Source: Linnemannia schmuckeri
Lineage: Eukaryota; Mortierellomycota; Mortierellomycetes; Mortierellales; Mortierellaceae
Direction: 5' to 3'
Length of the DNA: 64,000 nt
Assembly: GCA_029449235.1 (NCBI GenBank)
Contig: JANATG010000005.1
Coordinates: 372,001 to 436,000 of the forward strand
Part shown: positions 10,672 to 22,008 of the stretch, piece by piece
How the letters are laid out: the number at the start of each line of letters is the position of its first letter
How positions within the stretch are numbered: the stretch's first letter is position 1
Position numbers and translations under genes: made by a program
The notes under the pieces: generated by a model
What the model was told of the DNA's origin: nothing
Database searches by the model: none
Seen by the model: the letters and a program-made list of their open reading frames with translations, nothing else

Positions 10672-11103
10672 TTACGCGACGTAGTGGGCACGTCCACCAC
10701 CAACTCCACCAGCATGCTGATGATGACGAGGGGCATGCTTTCTCGAGAACAAGGCCGTCAACGACGCAAGGGGCGATCTACGACGGGGGTACGCCCCTCC
10801 TGCTCCTCCGACTGGCACGGCAACACCAGCACCATGGTGATGACGACGGGACGAGAACAGTCCTCTACGACGACGTGGGGCACCTGTAGTAACACCGGCA
10901 GCGCCACGGGCTCTGCCCGTGAAAAGTCGTTTCGCACGACGACCTTCGCGTTCGACAGCTGCTACTGGGTTAGCAGCAGCACCGGTGGTGTGGGTGTGGC
11001 GGGTGCGGCGGGGGGCAAGCATGCGCTTGAGACGGGTCATGGGGGATGGTCCGGCGTGATAACCGGCAGGGGGAGCGACGGGGCGACGATTGAAGAGTGG
11101 CAT
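10672..11103 (-). CDS. Small Arg/His/Gly-rich basic protein of unknown function
   Basis: A 143-aa single-exon frame starting MPLFNRRPVAPP. I do not recognise it. It is strongly basic, with almost no acidic residues, and is built from short degenerate repeats in which a basic run is followed by a Leu-Phe (or Met-Leu) pair and more Arg or His: KRMLAPRR, KRLFTGRAR, RGLFSSRRHHH and TALFSRKHAPR. Ala/Gly-rich linkers with His clusters separate them. No signal peptide or membrane segment is evident. Codon usage is GC-rich compared with the flanks, which argues for genuine coding rather than chance. It is convergent with the ceramidase gene (157 bp between stops). It could be a nucleic-acid-binding or intrinsically disordered protein; that is only inference from charge. 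Confidence 0.6.
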   Translation of the reverse strand: MPLFNRRPVAPPAGYHAGPSPMTRLKRMLAPRRTRHTHTTGAAANPVAAVEREGRRAKRLFTGRARGAAGVTTGAPRRRRGLFSSRRHHHGAGVAVPVGGAGGAYPRRRSPLASLTALFSRKHAPRHHQHAGGVGGGRAHYVA

Positions 11104-11684
11104 TATGATATTTGTTTTTTTGTGTTTTGTGAATGAAATGAAATGAAAGTTGGTTACTTGTAAGGGTTGTGATGTGATGTGGGTTTTTCGAGTTGTTTGA
11201 AGATGAAAATATGGAGAGAAAATTTGGGCAACCCTTGTCGTAATTTATACAAAAAAAAAAAGTGGTTGCTCAGTGGTGTCACACTCTCAGAAATTATGCT
11301 CAAGTACCCAAGTTGTCCCTCTTCCATGCACCAAAAGTCTCTTTCTCAGGGTCTCTTTGGCTCATCATGGCTGCGTCATTCTCATTTTCGAGAAGGAACG
11401 ATAGAGTGCTGAGCATGTTAGTATAGTTCCATAATTTATTCTTCCACGCCGCACAGACCAAATGACACACGATAACACTCCAAAAATCATACCACGCAAA
11501 GACACACATCATCAGGTCGATCCCCTTGGGCACAAAAAGTCTTCAAAATACAAACAGGGTACATACACCACTATCCACAGTCGTAATCGAAATAGTGTCC
11601 GCATCATTCCTCTTTATTTTGTTCAAAGGGAAGGAAGGAAAACAAAGAAAATATGATACATTGACATGACGACGAAGAAAACTA
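11104..11684. other. Intergenic region between the basic orphan gene and the PARN 3' end
   Basis: The part next to 11103 would be the promoter and leader of the basic orphan gene (minus strand); an A12 run lies at about 11250. The right half should hold the 3' UTR of the PARN gene. I see no additional gene, RNA or clear repeat. Confidence 0.45.
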
Positions 11685-14586
11685 CTACTCGCGTCCTTGT
11701 TCTTCCTCTCCATCATGCTTGCGCTTGCTTCCAGCAACGGTCTCAGGCTTGTTATCGTTGTTGTTGTTGGGGAGAGCGGAGGTTGCAGCAAAGATCGCAG
11801 GTGACTCAGCTGTAGGTGTCGACACTAAAATAATTACCGAGTGCAGGGTAGCAATAAAAAGGGTAACACAGATAAGGTTAGAGAATTATGTCATCCATTT
11901 CACTAATTTTTTTAGCGCATAGAACAAAATGACAAAAACAAACAAACAAAAACAATGCTAAAGAAGAAGAGAGAAGTAGAATCGTCATACCTGGAGGTGT
12001 GAAGGGAGCACGGTAGGGCTTCTTCAATGGATTCTTGCGGAACTGTTGGTGCTGAGATCCTTGCGACTCCCTCTGTGCTCTTGCAGCCTCGCGCTGCTGA
12101 CGCTCCCGTGCTTCCCTCTCATCATACCACTGCTTCCATGTAATTATCTCAATGTTTGCAGCTTCGGAAACAACACCCATATCGCGACCTTGTTTGGCCT
12201 TGGCGTCATCTCCAATATAGAAAGGATTGACATACTCCTCTCCAAGACGACCAAGAGGCAAGGGCTTGAGTTCATAGGGCAGTCTCTCCGACTCTTCACC
12301 GGGAGGTGCAGGTGCAAACTTGCTGATCTGGATCCAGGCAGTATTGTCATCCGTCCATGTGAAGGTATAGGGGTTGTACTGCTCAAAGAGGTGGAACAGT
12401 GTCGAAGACTGGATCGAAGAATGAATGTTCCGGAGCATGTATGAATATGGGCGATCCTCGGGCTCTGGGTCGGGACCGGCCAAGTTCAGGATGGGGAAAT
12501 CAGACCGCATCACATGCAACTTGTTATAGTACTCCTGCAACTCTTTGTCGTTCAAAAAGTCGTGTGTTGGGTTCTCCATGATCTCACGCTTTCGCTTCTC
12601 TAGAATCGCCTTCTTCTCCATTGGTGTCTCCTCAACCTCTCCATCCTCGACCTCCATGTCCTTGTCCTCGGTGACAGTCGTCTCGGCAGCCTTCTCAACA
12701 TCCTTGACCTCGCTGGCATCTCCCAAACTAGCCGATGCAGCATCAGCCTCCATGCTCAACCCATCCGAACTGTCGACTCTGCGCTTTTTCCGTGCATGTT
12801 CCAATTCCTCGTCATCCATTCTTTGGCGCTCCTTGAGGATATATCCTGCAAAACGGAGGTACGCTTGTCCAGTGATAAAGGCGTCGTATCCAGCTTCATG
12901 GTATTTTGCATTGTTGTATCCAGAACTGAGAACAGGATCGGCAGGAGCAGCAGCGGGATTAGTTGCGGGGGCAGTGTCTGCTGCGGCGGCAGGAGTAGAA
13001 GCAGCGTCAACCTCTGGAGCCTTTGAGCCGGCATCAGCTGGTGTATCAGACTTGACAGCGGCAGTGGTATCAGAGCTGGTGCTGGCAGGAGCATCGCTGC
13101 TCTTGGACGTTTTGTTATCGTTGCAGACAAAGCCAGTAATGAAAGTGCCGGGCACATGAGGAGAAGGGGTCTCAATCTCCTTGACAGGCTCGATGACATA
13201 GCGATCGTAGTCCTTCGCCATCACTAATTGGCTCAATATGACAATATCAGATATGAATATCATGGTCAATCCCTTCCAATCAAACAACTACGAAAGACGT
13301 GAAAAGAGACATATGGATCATGACTCCTACCGATTTTGGGTCCGACAGTGGAAAAGGGGCGTCTCTGCACAGTCTTATCGACCAGATCGAGCCCCGAGTT
13401 GTCCAGGTGCTGCTTAATCAAAGGGTGCGTTGCGAGGTGCTTCGTATCAATCACACTATTATATGGAGGTAGAAACTTACATTGTTAATATGCGGACCAA
13501 ATAATCGTGCCACACCACACCTTCGGCAAACAAGTCAGCACGGCAACACGACACAACGCAAAAAGGCAAGACGCACGTCTTCCATTCGAGGCTTAGAGCG
13601 CGCTTCCAGTCATCCAACTCAAAGGGCAAATCCCACAGAAACTGCTGCGTAATCTGCATGAGATCCAAGAAGCAGTTATGTCCAATGAGAGGCTTCTTGG
13701 CCTCCGAGATCATATCGAGAACTCTACGGAGGTTGAGTTGGGGTGGACGAGCAATCTTGGCGTCCTCCTTTTCCTTCTTGATCTTGTCTGTCATGCGTCG
13801 AAGGGTCATGGTGCGCTCGTGTGCGTTGGATGTGCTGTCGAGTTCGCTCTTGAATTCTGTTCTGATCATCTGGTGGACCAATCTCCTGTAGAAGGCGTTG
13901 TTGGCGGGGATGGTCAATTCCTCGTTGTCGAGTCCGTCAGTGCTTGCGAGCCACTCTTTGATTCTCGCACTATATTGATTCCGAATTGCAGTTTTGGGGG
14001 ATATGTTAGGCGCTGAGCGTGATTTTGCATGGGTGGGAAATGGATCGGCCCGTAGTATAAAAGCCTACATTGTGGACTCGATAAAGGCTCTGTTGCGGTC
14101 GTCGATAGGGATATCATTCAGATTCGAGTTTGCCAAAGCCTTCTCCTTTTCAGTCTTCCTGACAATATAATCCTCCTCCTCCCTCCGAGTCAAATACGGA
14201 ATTCCATGACGAATCCACTTGTTGAAATCAAAATGGTTCTTCAACAAAAACTCCAAGCTGCTGCTCTGACTCGAAAAGAACCTCTCCCCCGACTTGGCCT
14301 CATCATCATTTGAAGGAAAGCAGGGAAAGTTGAAGGGTCGAGCCTCATACGCTCCAAGCGTGTCAGACCAAGTGAAACAACAGATCCCGAGTTGGACTAC
14401 CAGAAACTCGTTGGCGCTGGCAGAGACTTTTGAGTAGCGGGTTGAGAGACTGTCCGGATAGCGATGGGAGTTCTGAGGCGTGGAGAGGCCGGACATTTCG
14501 GTGTCCATGGAGATAAAGTCGCACTTTGAGATTGCCTTTTGGAGCATTGGTAGCTTTGCCTCGAAATCCTCCTTGAGAATCTCCAT
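11685..14586 (-). CDS. PARN: PARN-like poly(A)-specific ribonuclease (CAF1/DEDDh family), five exons
   Basis: Exons 14069-14586, 13577-13969, 13331-13455, 11991-13223 and 11685-11824 sum to 803 codons (802 aa). Introns are 99, 121, 107 and 166 nt. It is a 3'-5' exonuclease that shortens poly(A) tails and trims small RNAs. The DEDDh set is complete: Asp28 and Glu30 in FISMDTEMSGL, Asp275 in PLIGHNCFLDL, and His454 and Asp459 in YHEAGYDAFITG. Exon 1 also has the conserved HFDFNKWIRHGIPYL. The exon 2/3 junction gives LEWKT/VIDTKHLATHP, spaced as in animal PARN. A ~70-residue Ser/Thr/Ala/Asp-rich insertion separates the last two catalytic blocks. The C-terminal half has an acidic stretch, then a region resembling the PARN RRM (DRPYSYMLRNIHSS to TAWIQISKF), then a basic tail ending GSKRKHDGEEEQ, a likely nuclear signal. 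Its 5' end is divergent from the DnaJ gene. Confidence 0.93.
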
Positions 14587-15368
14587 GTTGTTTAGGTCGT
14601 GTCCTTTGCGAACTGGTGGTTGTTCGTTGTTTGCGAGAGTCTGATCTGGTCTGTCGGGGCTGTGAGTGATCGGTCTTTCTTTCCTGGTTCCTTAAGAGTG
14701 GCAGAGAGGTGGAGCTGGAAAAAAGACGAGATCGCCTTCAGACATGTTGTTGTTCGACGCCTCCAAACTTGTGGACGTGGCTTCAGAAGCGCGTCACACT
14801 TGGTTGTTCCATGCGCACGCAGAGTTAATTAACACGCTGGTCAGAACGAAGCACACGAGAGCAAATTTTTTTATGCTCGAGTATCTTGGTCAAATTCACC
14901 TTTCGTACTGCCAGTGATAGAAGTAAACGCTGGTCACCTATGTGTGTCTATAGAATTCAGTGCCCACAGGCATGCCATGCGATCCATATTTATCGCATAT
15001 GGTGTTTCGCTTCTCCGCCTTCTCCATGGACGGATACGCGCCTCTCGTACTCCTTAAGAGACTGACTGATCCATCATTTTGAGACAAACCGAAAAAAAAT
15101 GTCATTAGCTCCCTCCAAAACAAAACTACATCACACTCCTCTCTTCTCTTTCTTCTTCACTTCCTTCTTTCCCTTTCCTCTTTCCTCTTTCCTCTTTCCT
15201 CTTTCTTCTTTCTTCTTTCTTCTTTCTTCTTTCCTCTTTTCTCTTTCTTCTTTCCTCTTTCCTCATCTAGCCTCTCTCTCACAGACAACAGCACCCCGAC
15301 ACCGCATATCAACCCTTTACACCACAAACAGCAAACAGGCAAAACACAAATCAAAAAAGAATACAAAG
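14587..15368. promoter_or_regulatory. Divergent promoter region, PARN / DnaJ, with polarised pyrimidine tract
   Basis: About 780 bp between two start codons. From about 15127 to 15270 the + strand is almost purely C/T with TTTCCTC and TTTCTTC units, followed by a C/A-rich leader up to the DnaJ ATG. The same arrangement (pyrimidine tract on the coding strand, then a CAAACA-rich leader) precedes other genes in the window. I did not find a perfect heat-shock element array, which might be expected before a DnaJ gene. Confidence 0.55.
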
Positions 15369-16646
15369 ATGGGCGCAGATTATTACGGGATTCTCGGAGT
15401 CTCTAAGGACGCAGACGACAACCAGATCAAGAAGGCTTACCGCAAACTTGCCCTCAAATACCACCCCGACAAGGTAAAAGCCTCTTTTCTCTTCTTCTTG
15501 TCTCCTATCTACTCTCACATCATCTCACGTCACTCATCACTTTTTCTTGGCAAACACTATACAACTAATCTTTCTGAAAAAAAAAAAAAAATCTTAATGG
15601 TGTGTTAGAACTCGGCAAAGGACGCACAGAAAAAGTTTCACGACATCTCAGAGGCATATGAGGTTCTCTCCGACAAGAACAAGCGTACAATCTATGACCA
15701 ATACGGTGAAGAAGGTCTTAAGGGCGGTGGACCCCCACCTCCCGGAGCCGGTGGCTTTGGTGGAGGTGGCGGTGGGTTTGGAGGGTTCCCTGGAGGAGGA
15801 GGAGGTCCCGCGTTCACGTTCTCGACTGGTGGTGGTGGGTTCAGACCAACGGATGCGGAGGATATCTTTAAGCAGTTCTTTGCGTCCTTTGGTGGAGGTG
15901 GTGGAGGAGGAATGCATGGGATGGGGATGGATGAGGATGATGATATGGGTGGTGGGGGCGGCTTCGGAGGTCGTGGCGGGATGCCCGGAGGTATGGGTGG
16001 CATGGGTGGCATGGGTGGCATGGGTGGCATGGGTGGCATGGGTGGTATGCCAGGCGGTGGTCGACGAGCCCGTCCAGCACAACCCCATGCCGAGCCCGAG
16101 AAACCTCCAGCATTGGAACGATCCCTCGCAGTTTCCCTCGAAGACCTGGCTAAGGGTGTCACAAAGCGCCTCAAAGTCACCCGAAAAGTCACCAACCCCA
16201 GCAGCGGTCGCACCTCCGACAAGGTTCTCACCATTGACGTCAAACCCGGCTGGAAAGCCGGTACCAAGATTCGCTTCCCTCGAGAGGGAGACGAGTACCC
16301 TAACGGGACTATCCAGGATATTGTTTTCACGCTTGAAGAGAAACCTCATCCGGTTTTTACGAGAAAGGGAGACGATCTCGTGATGAGTTTGGAATTAACG
16401 CTGCTCGAGGCCCTGACGGGCGGGTTCTCGAAAGTTGTCAAGACGCTTGATGGACGATCGCTGCCGATTTCTGCGAGCAGTTCGAGGATTATTCAACCTG
16501 GCCAAGAGGAACGGTTCCCGGGGGAGGGAATGCCCATTTCCAAGAAGCCTGGTCAAAAGGGTGACTTGATTGTTAAGTTTGCGGTCAAGTTCCCGACTAC
16601 TTTGACTGCTGCCCAGAAGGCCGAGCTCAAGAAGATTCTTTCCTAA
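15369..16646 (+). CDS. SIS1: Class B DnaJ (Hsp40) co-chaperone, Sis1 type, two exons
   Basis: Exon 1 is 15369-15473 and exon 2 is 15609-16646 (380 aa); the 135-nt intron falls immediately after the HPDK of the J domain. Residues 1-70 are the J domain (MGADYYGILGV, HPD at 32-34), which stimulates Hsp70 ATPase. A Gly/Phe-rich and Gly/Met-rich linker follows (about residues 73-190), including GGMGGM units, as in Sis1 and DNAJB1. The C-terminal part has two substrate-binding beta domains without a zinc finger: LAVSLEDLAKGVTKRLKVTR, then KPGWKAGTKIRF and PRKGD-like blocks, ending in FPTTLTAAQKAELKKIL. Absence of CXXCXGXG repeats excludes class A. Expected in cytosol and nucleus with Ssa-type Hsp70. 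The ATG follows a C/A-rich leader and matches the conserved N-terminus. Confidence 0.95.
15990..16048 (+). repeat. In-frame Gly-Gly-Met minisatellite within the DnaJ gene
   Basis: Near-perfect 9-nt units (GGTGGCATG) are repeated about six times, encoding GGM repeats in the G/M-rich linker. Such a tract is prone to length change by slippage, which would alter linker length without changing frame. Confidence 0.85.
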
Positions 16647-16908
16647 GCTTTTTTTCTTTTTTCTTTTTTTCTTTTTTTCTTTTTTTCTCTCGCCACTTCT
16701 CGTTCCTAACCATCACAAACACGTAGTTTCTCTTTCTACCCAAACAAAACAACACTTGTAAATACAGGCGTTCTTTTTTTTCAATATGTTTTAAAATGAA
16801 AATAACTATGATCGGATGAGAAAACGCTTTTCTTGATTCATCCTACGAATAGTACAAGGTAAGGAAAGGATAAATAACAGAATCTATAGAGGAACTCTAT
16901 CTCTCTCT
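16647..16908. other. Convergent 3' region, DnaJ / zinc transporter
   Basis: Short spacer between two stop codons. It starts with a T-rich slippery block (runs of T6-T8 separated by single C, 16650-16690) in the DnaJ 3' UTR. Nothing else is seen. Confidence 0.5.
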
Positions 16909-19173
16909 CTACCTCTTGACAGGCTGTGTGCAACAGCTACCGACATCACAGGCCTCCTCGCCATCGGCACAGAGGAGCGCACAGTCCAAATCGTCCTTGG
17001 TGTCGTCGTCAGGAATAAGGACCAAACTGCTGCCGGGTACTTGTTCAATACCTCCAGCTCCAGCTCCATCAGCAGTCTCGGGTCCAGCAGCAACAGCAAC
17101 GGGGGTACCATCAGGACCCTGCAGAGTAAACATGGGCTGACTCGTCGACCCACCCGGCAAAGACTCCCCACTCTGCGCCGCTCCAGCAACACCAAAAGAA
17201 GGAGAAGACTCAGTCGTCAACAAATGCTTCGCATCGTCCTCCGATAAATTCTTCCTCAACTTCAACGTATCCTTCGACTTGATTGCCTGTGACAGGTACG
17301 GATACATTCCGGGAAACTCTGGTTGAATGGTCGTAGAATGAACACCGGCACGGTGCATGATCGTCTTGACGGTTCGCGAAACACGCTCAAAGGCCTCTTG
17401 GTTGGTGACGAGGACATGGAGAGACGCGACCATTTTGATGTTGGTCAATTGCCAGATATGCAAATCGTGGATTGAAATCACGTCGGGGATGGCCTTGATC
17501 TCTTTACGAATCTCTTCAATGTCGACACCGACGGGTACACCCTGGAGGAGGACGAATGAGGCTGATCGGACGAGGGGCCATGCTGAATGGATGATAATTC
17601 CCGTAATAAAAATACTTTTACAAGAAAGGGGGGGGGACAATGAGACGAAGGTAGTGGGAATGAGGAAAGAGAAGGGAAAGAAAGGAAACGGCGATGCGAG
17701 AGAAAAAAAGGGTTAGTATACGTCTTTCTTTGCCTTGGGCGCAGGGCAAAAATAAAAACAAAAACAAAACAATAGTAGTAATGAGCATGTTCTCATCTAT
17801 TCTTGTACCTAATGACAGGATCCATGTACTGCTTCCAGGAAAAGTCCGTCAACCAGATGAAAAGCGCGGTAAAAATGACGCCAACAGAGCCTAAGGCATC
17901 TCCAAGAACATGCAAGAAAACACCGCGCATATTGAGATCCTCGCCAGAAGGCTTCATGGCCTTCTTGTCGTCATGGCTGTGATCGTGATCATGGTCGTGG
18001 CTATGCTCGTTGTCATGGTTGTAATTGTCGCCATGTTTATGCTGGTGGGAATGGCCGTGAGAACCGCTAATATCCACAACACTCTCATCCACTTCGCTCT
18101 TGTCGTTCCTTGATGCCTGCTCCTGCTGGTTGTAGCGTTTCTCGTTCTCCATCTGTCTTTGGACATCCGAGGCAGCCTGTTGAAGGTTATGGAGACTGGC
18201 CTGTTTTAGAGGCGAGATCCTGTCGAGTGATGATTCATAGCGGAGTGAAGGTCTTGTTGTGCCGTCATCAGAGTGAGGGTTATCCGAGGAAGGAGAGGAC
18301 GAGGATGGAGAAGAAGCAGAAGTCTGGACCGTGCTTTTTGGTTTCTCGGAATGAGATTTTTCGTGTGAGTGGCTGTGGGTGGTGGTATGAGAATGGCTGT
18401 GACCATGACTGTGGCTATGACCACCATGGCTGTGCCCATGACCTGCATGATCATGGAACAGAACTAAGCCAAGGAGATTGCACAACAAGCCAATACCACC
18501 GACAATCAACACTAGCTTTGGATTCTCAATGACTATTTTAATGTAAAAGAAAAATATGGATACACTTGGTGAGTAAATGACTCTTTTGCATGCTGTGGCC
18601 GCTTTAGGACCTAAAAATTATTGTTGAATGGATGGAGACAGACATCTCCGTAACTGCAATGCAGTGGTAGCATAATTGTTTGTTGTTGTTGCCATTGTTA
18701 TGTGCGTGTACCTTCGGCCTTGAAGAATCGTTGGATGGCATCCAAGAGAATGGTGAAGCAGAGGGCAAGAAGGAAGACTCCGTTGTATAATGCTCCCAAC
18801 AGCTCTGCTCGCTGCCATCCGTAGGACAATGTTGGTTGCCACTTTGTCTTTGCTGCGAGCTGTTGTTATAGGGCAAGAAAGAAAGAAAATTTGGACACGA
18901 ACGAAATGTGTGAGTAGTTGTTAGTTGTAACATGGATGAGTAGACATCACGACGGAATGCACAAGAAAAAAAGAGTTGTATAAGAGCAAGGATACATACA
19001 CGGATGGCGTAGAGGGCGATAATCTGAGAAAGGACATCGGATAACATATGGAAGGCATCGGCTATCAGCGCCAGGGAGCCTGTCATGTACCCGACAATGA
19101 TCTCTGCCAGAAACATTACAATGTTCAGCACTAGCAGGATAATAATCCTTCCCGACCGAGACAGCTTGGGCAT
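16909..19173 (-). CDS. ZRC1: Cation diffusion facilitator, Zrc1/Cot1-type zinc transporter, four exons
   Basis: Exons 19000-19173, 18712-18859, 17809-18532 and 16909-17614 give 583 aa; introns are 140, 179 and 194 nt and phases close. It is a Zn2+/H+ antiporter expected in the vacuolar membrane. TM1 and TM2 are in exon 1, with the metal site His42 and Asp46 in ADAFHMLSD; the second site is HVLGD in TM5 (exon 3). Exon 2 carries KTKWQPTLSYGWQRAELLGALYN-type sequence (TM3 region). The cytosolic loop after TM4 is exceptionally long and His-rich (HGHSHGGHSHSHGHSHSH, then a second block HSHDHDHDHSHDD) with Ser-rich sequence between. The exon 3/4 junction rebuilds MDPVI/SIFITGIIIHSAWPL (TM6). The cytoplasmic C-terminal domain has HDLHIWQLT. 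An acidic, Cys-containing tail (DVGSCCTQPVKR) follows. Intron 3 contains a run of eight G near its acceptor. Confidence 0.94.
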
Positions 19174-21007
19174 CCTTGTTTGTTGATATCACTAAGGGTG
19201 AAAATGGGTATGTGTATCGGTGGGTATCAATTATTCGAGTAGGGTTGCACGAACATAAAGAACAAAAGAATAAATGAGTGAAGAAAGAAGAAAAGGGTAA
19301 TGAAGGTTGTGAATGGACGATTGAGTGGGTGAGAAGGAGTGAATGACTGAATGAAGAATCCGCGCCTTTTTTTTTTCTCCAGGCTGGTCTAAGAAGTGCC
19401 TATTGAGGGAAAGGGGAGAGGGAGAGGGAGAAGGAGAGGGGGCAAGAAGGAGAGAAGAGAGAATCGAAAGTGAGAACAAGGGAAGGGGGCCAATTGAACA
19501 AGGGTGAGGTATGATAGTAATGAGGAAGAAAAAAGAAGAGAGAAGGGGGGAAGGTTCACCCTTATAAAGAATTGCCAAGGAGGATTGAGATGGGGTTCGC
19601 GAAGGGTAAGAGAGAACGGTATGGGGCAGTGAAGAGAACAAAGAAGTAAAAAGACGAGGAGAGGGCAAACACTTGACAGGCTCGAGTATGTCAAAAAATA
19701 AGCGTGAGGGAATAAACAAACAAAAGGAAAAGGTAGGGAATGGAAGGAGAGAAAGGATTGAATGAATGAGTGAATGGGTAAATGAATGCTCACAAATAAC
19801 TATAGGAGGCTAATGTCCGTTGCATCGGTTGAGTGGTTTTGTCTGATATCCTATGGAATAACAATCATTCGATTCTTTCGGTGCATCCTCTAGAAAGAAG
19901 AGAAAAGAAAATAAAGGTGCGAATTGATGTCATCCCGGGTCAACAACCCAAAGAAAAAAAAATAAAGTAAGCAAAAAAAAAAAAAAAAAAAAAAAAAAGA
20001 AAAAGGAATGACATCCAGCTACCGTTCTATCCGAGTCCTGAAAGCGTAAACAAAACTGCATGCGGACTCGTGAATGAATTAAAAAAAGAAAAAAAAAATG
20101 AACACGAGACGGATAGAGCCGCGAAAGGAAAATGCGCCGCAGGGGGAACACAAGGGAACAAGCAGGGAGAAACAGACAGACAGGGAGAAGCGAGAACAAA
20201 GGAGCGGAGAGGGAAAGAAAGGAGCAGAGGTTGTCATTATCTTGTATGCATGATGATTGGCCACAACCCAAGGTTGTCAAAAAATAAAATGCCTCATCTT
20301 TGACATGTTCATGCTCTCATCCCTCGTTCACTTCCTCTCGTTTGAAAAATGCCGCAAACAAAGAAAACAAAACTCAGTTTTTGCGCTATTTTATTCTGAC
20401 AGGTGAGACAAGAGCTGTCAAAAAAAAGAGACTCGGGCATCGTTCCTTTGAGACAAAAGAAAGAAGGAAGACAGGGATTACGAAAAAAAACACTCCACAG
20501 AGAAGTGTACAGAGATTGCTCGACGCCCACCTCTCTCTACCATTCAATGACTGTCAAAAAAAAAAAAAAAAAAAAAAAGGGAAAATAGAACCACGGGCAT
20601 CGTTCTCTATTACTGTTCATGCTCTACTTTTGGTTCTTGTCAAAGGAATAAAATAGCAAACTTCTGGATAATCCTGGTAGTCATGCTTCCATTATCATCA
20701 CGAATAAATGTCTTCAATGGTTTCTTTTCGACATACTTTCCATCGGAAACGATGGAAGCGGTCGTTACTTTGACATACTTGTCCAGTCTCCGCCTTTTAC
20801 TGCTTGCTTATTCATTCAAATATTTCTAGTCTCCGATTGTTCTTCATTTGCATTGCTTGCAAAACCTCCACTTGCCCCAACAACCTTTCATTTTACTTCT
20901 CGAATGTTCATATCAAAACTGAACCTGTCAAAACAAACTCAAGGCATGAAGAGTGGACCAAATTTGGCGTCAAAAAATCAAAGATCGATGTCACCCATTT
21001 TTGTAAC
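19174..21007. other. Intergenic region upstream of the zinc transporter; purine tracts and homopolymers
   Basis: From about 19395 to 19560 the + strand is almost all purine (pyrimidine on the transporter's coding strand), matching the promoter signature seen at other genes here. Farther right are A-rich runs at about 19974-19999 and 20551-20578. Hydrophobic open frames on the minus strand here are translations of the purine tract. I see no credible gene. Confidence 0.5.
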
Positions 21008-21287
21008 TTTTTTTTTTTCTTTTTTCGTATGCAATTTTATTTTTCCAGTGAAAAGCCCAAGAAAGGCATTCGATAGTGAAAAGGAGCCACATACCAAACC
21101 CCCCCAAGGGCCATCCACCAGTCGCAGTCTGGTCCACAACCTGGCTCTGCGCAACAATTGCCGCTGCTCCTCACAGCTTCAATGAAAGAAAATAAAACTA
21201 GATACGAATAAAGGGACTCTTCCCATCCTCTCCATTAAAGACAACCTCCTCCTTCCCAACAAACTGTCCAACAACCGCTCATCGACC
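21008..21287 (-). mobile_element. 5'-truncated LINE copy (same family as 1-5662), minus strand
   Basis: Read on the minus strand this matches the end of the large LINE: the last ~29 codons (GATGAGCGG..TTGTTGG), the stop context TATTCGTATCTAGTTTTATTTT, then AGCAGCGGCAATTGTTGCGCAGAGCC and the tail down to AATAAAATTGCATACG with an A-tract. The copy starts at the equivalent of position 5223. It is clearly more diverged from the large copy than that copy's two tails are from each other, so it is older or from another subfamily. A run of 23 T (21288-21310) abuts its 5' end. Confidence 0.9.
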
Positions 21288-21674
21288 TTTTTTTTTTTTT
21301 TTTTTTTTTTATTTCTAGAATTGCCTCTGACATGGCCTATCTGTGCAGTACACGATATTTTTTTTTAATCTAAGTCTTAACTAGGTGCGCGTACTTATTT
21401 TGCACAGAGGCATTTTTAGTATGCTTGTGCAGGAAGCCGGTTACCCGACAGAATGTACTTGAGCACTGGAAAGGTTGGTCTAAGCGGTCCGCCGTTGTTG
21501 GCAGGCTCCACACGGCATTCCGACTGGCTCATCACCAGAGTTACGTAGCCATATAGTGGGCATACTCACTCTGTCCATGCACTTGTGTGCGTCTGAGAAC
21601 TATTTCATCTCTGGCCTCCTGGGCAGGGGAGACTAGCGCAATACCGTCAAATCCTAATTGAGCGTGTCTTAATA

Positions 21675-21757
21675 GGTCTGAACCCACGACCCTCGCGCTG
21701 AGAGAGGGAAGCTTTACCAACTTGATGGGCTCGTCCGCCCACCGCTAATTGACCACG
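21675..21757 (-). repeat. tRNA-like fossil or SINE head
   Basis: On the minus strand, GAGCCCATCAAGTTGGTAAAGC resembles a tRNA D-arm (A box), CCCTC...GAGGG could be a decayed anticodon arm, and GGGTCGTGGGTTCAGACC resembles a B box and T-arm. Acceptor halves do not pair, so it is not a working tRNA by eye. Confidence 0.4.
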
Positions 21758-21855
21758 TTAACCACGTCTCACGTGAGCCGTTAAGCTACATAGCACATGA
21801 CTAAATTGAGAATCTTAGAATCAAAATGTTTCTAGAAAACAATTTGACATCAAAA

Positions 21856-21926
21856 GGACCATTGGCCCAATGGAAAGGCGTCTGACTACGAATCAGGAGA
21901 TTGCAGGTTCGACCCCTGCATGGTTC
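21856..21926 (+). tRNA. tRNA-Arg (anticodon ACG)
   Basis: All arms fold by eye: acceptor GGACCAT with ATGGTTC (one G-U pair), D-stem GCC/GGC, anticodon stem TCTGA/TCAGG with loop CTACGAA giving anticodon ACG, and T-stem GCAGG/CCTGC with loop TTCGACC. It is 71 nt long with no intron. ACG (read as inosine after editing) decodes CGU, CGC and CGA. The next T-run able to act as a Pol III terminator is about 70 nt downstream (about 21998-22006). Confidence 0.88.
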
Positions 21927-22008
21927 AATTATTCTCGTCTCCCAATCATCTTCGCGTGGTTGAAAGGCACTAGAGGTGTACCCGGGAGCGCCTCATCTTT
22001 TTTTTTAG

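Noticed and set aside
13477..13576. Cys-rich continuation of PARN exon 2 (VLPFCVVSCCRADLF..)
   Set aside because: A GT..AG intron (13456-13576) removes it and restores the family spacing between the DWKRALSLEW region and VIDTKHLA.
19231..19793. Overlapping long minus-strand frames rich in Ser, Leu, Phe and Pro
   Set aside because: They are translations of a purine-rich + strand tract (promoter signature of the zinc transporter) and have no domain or splice support.
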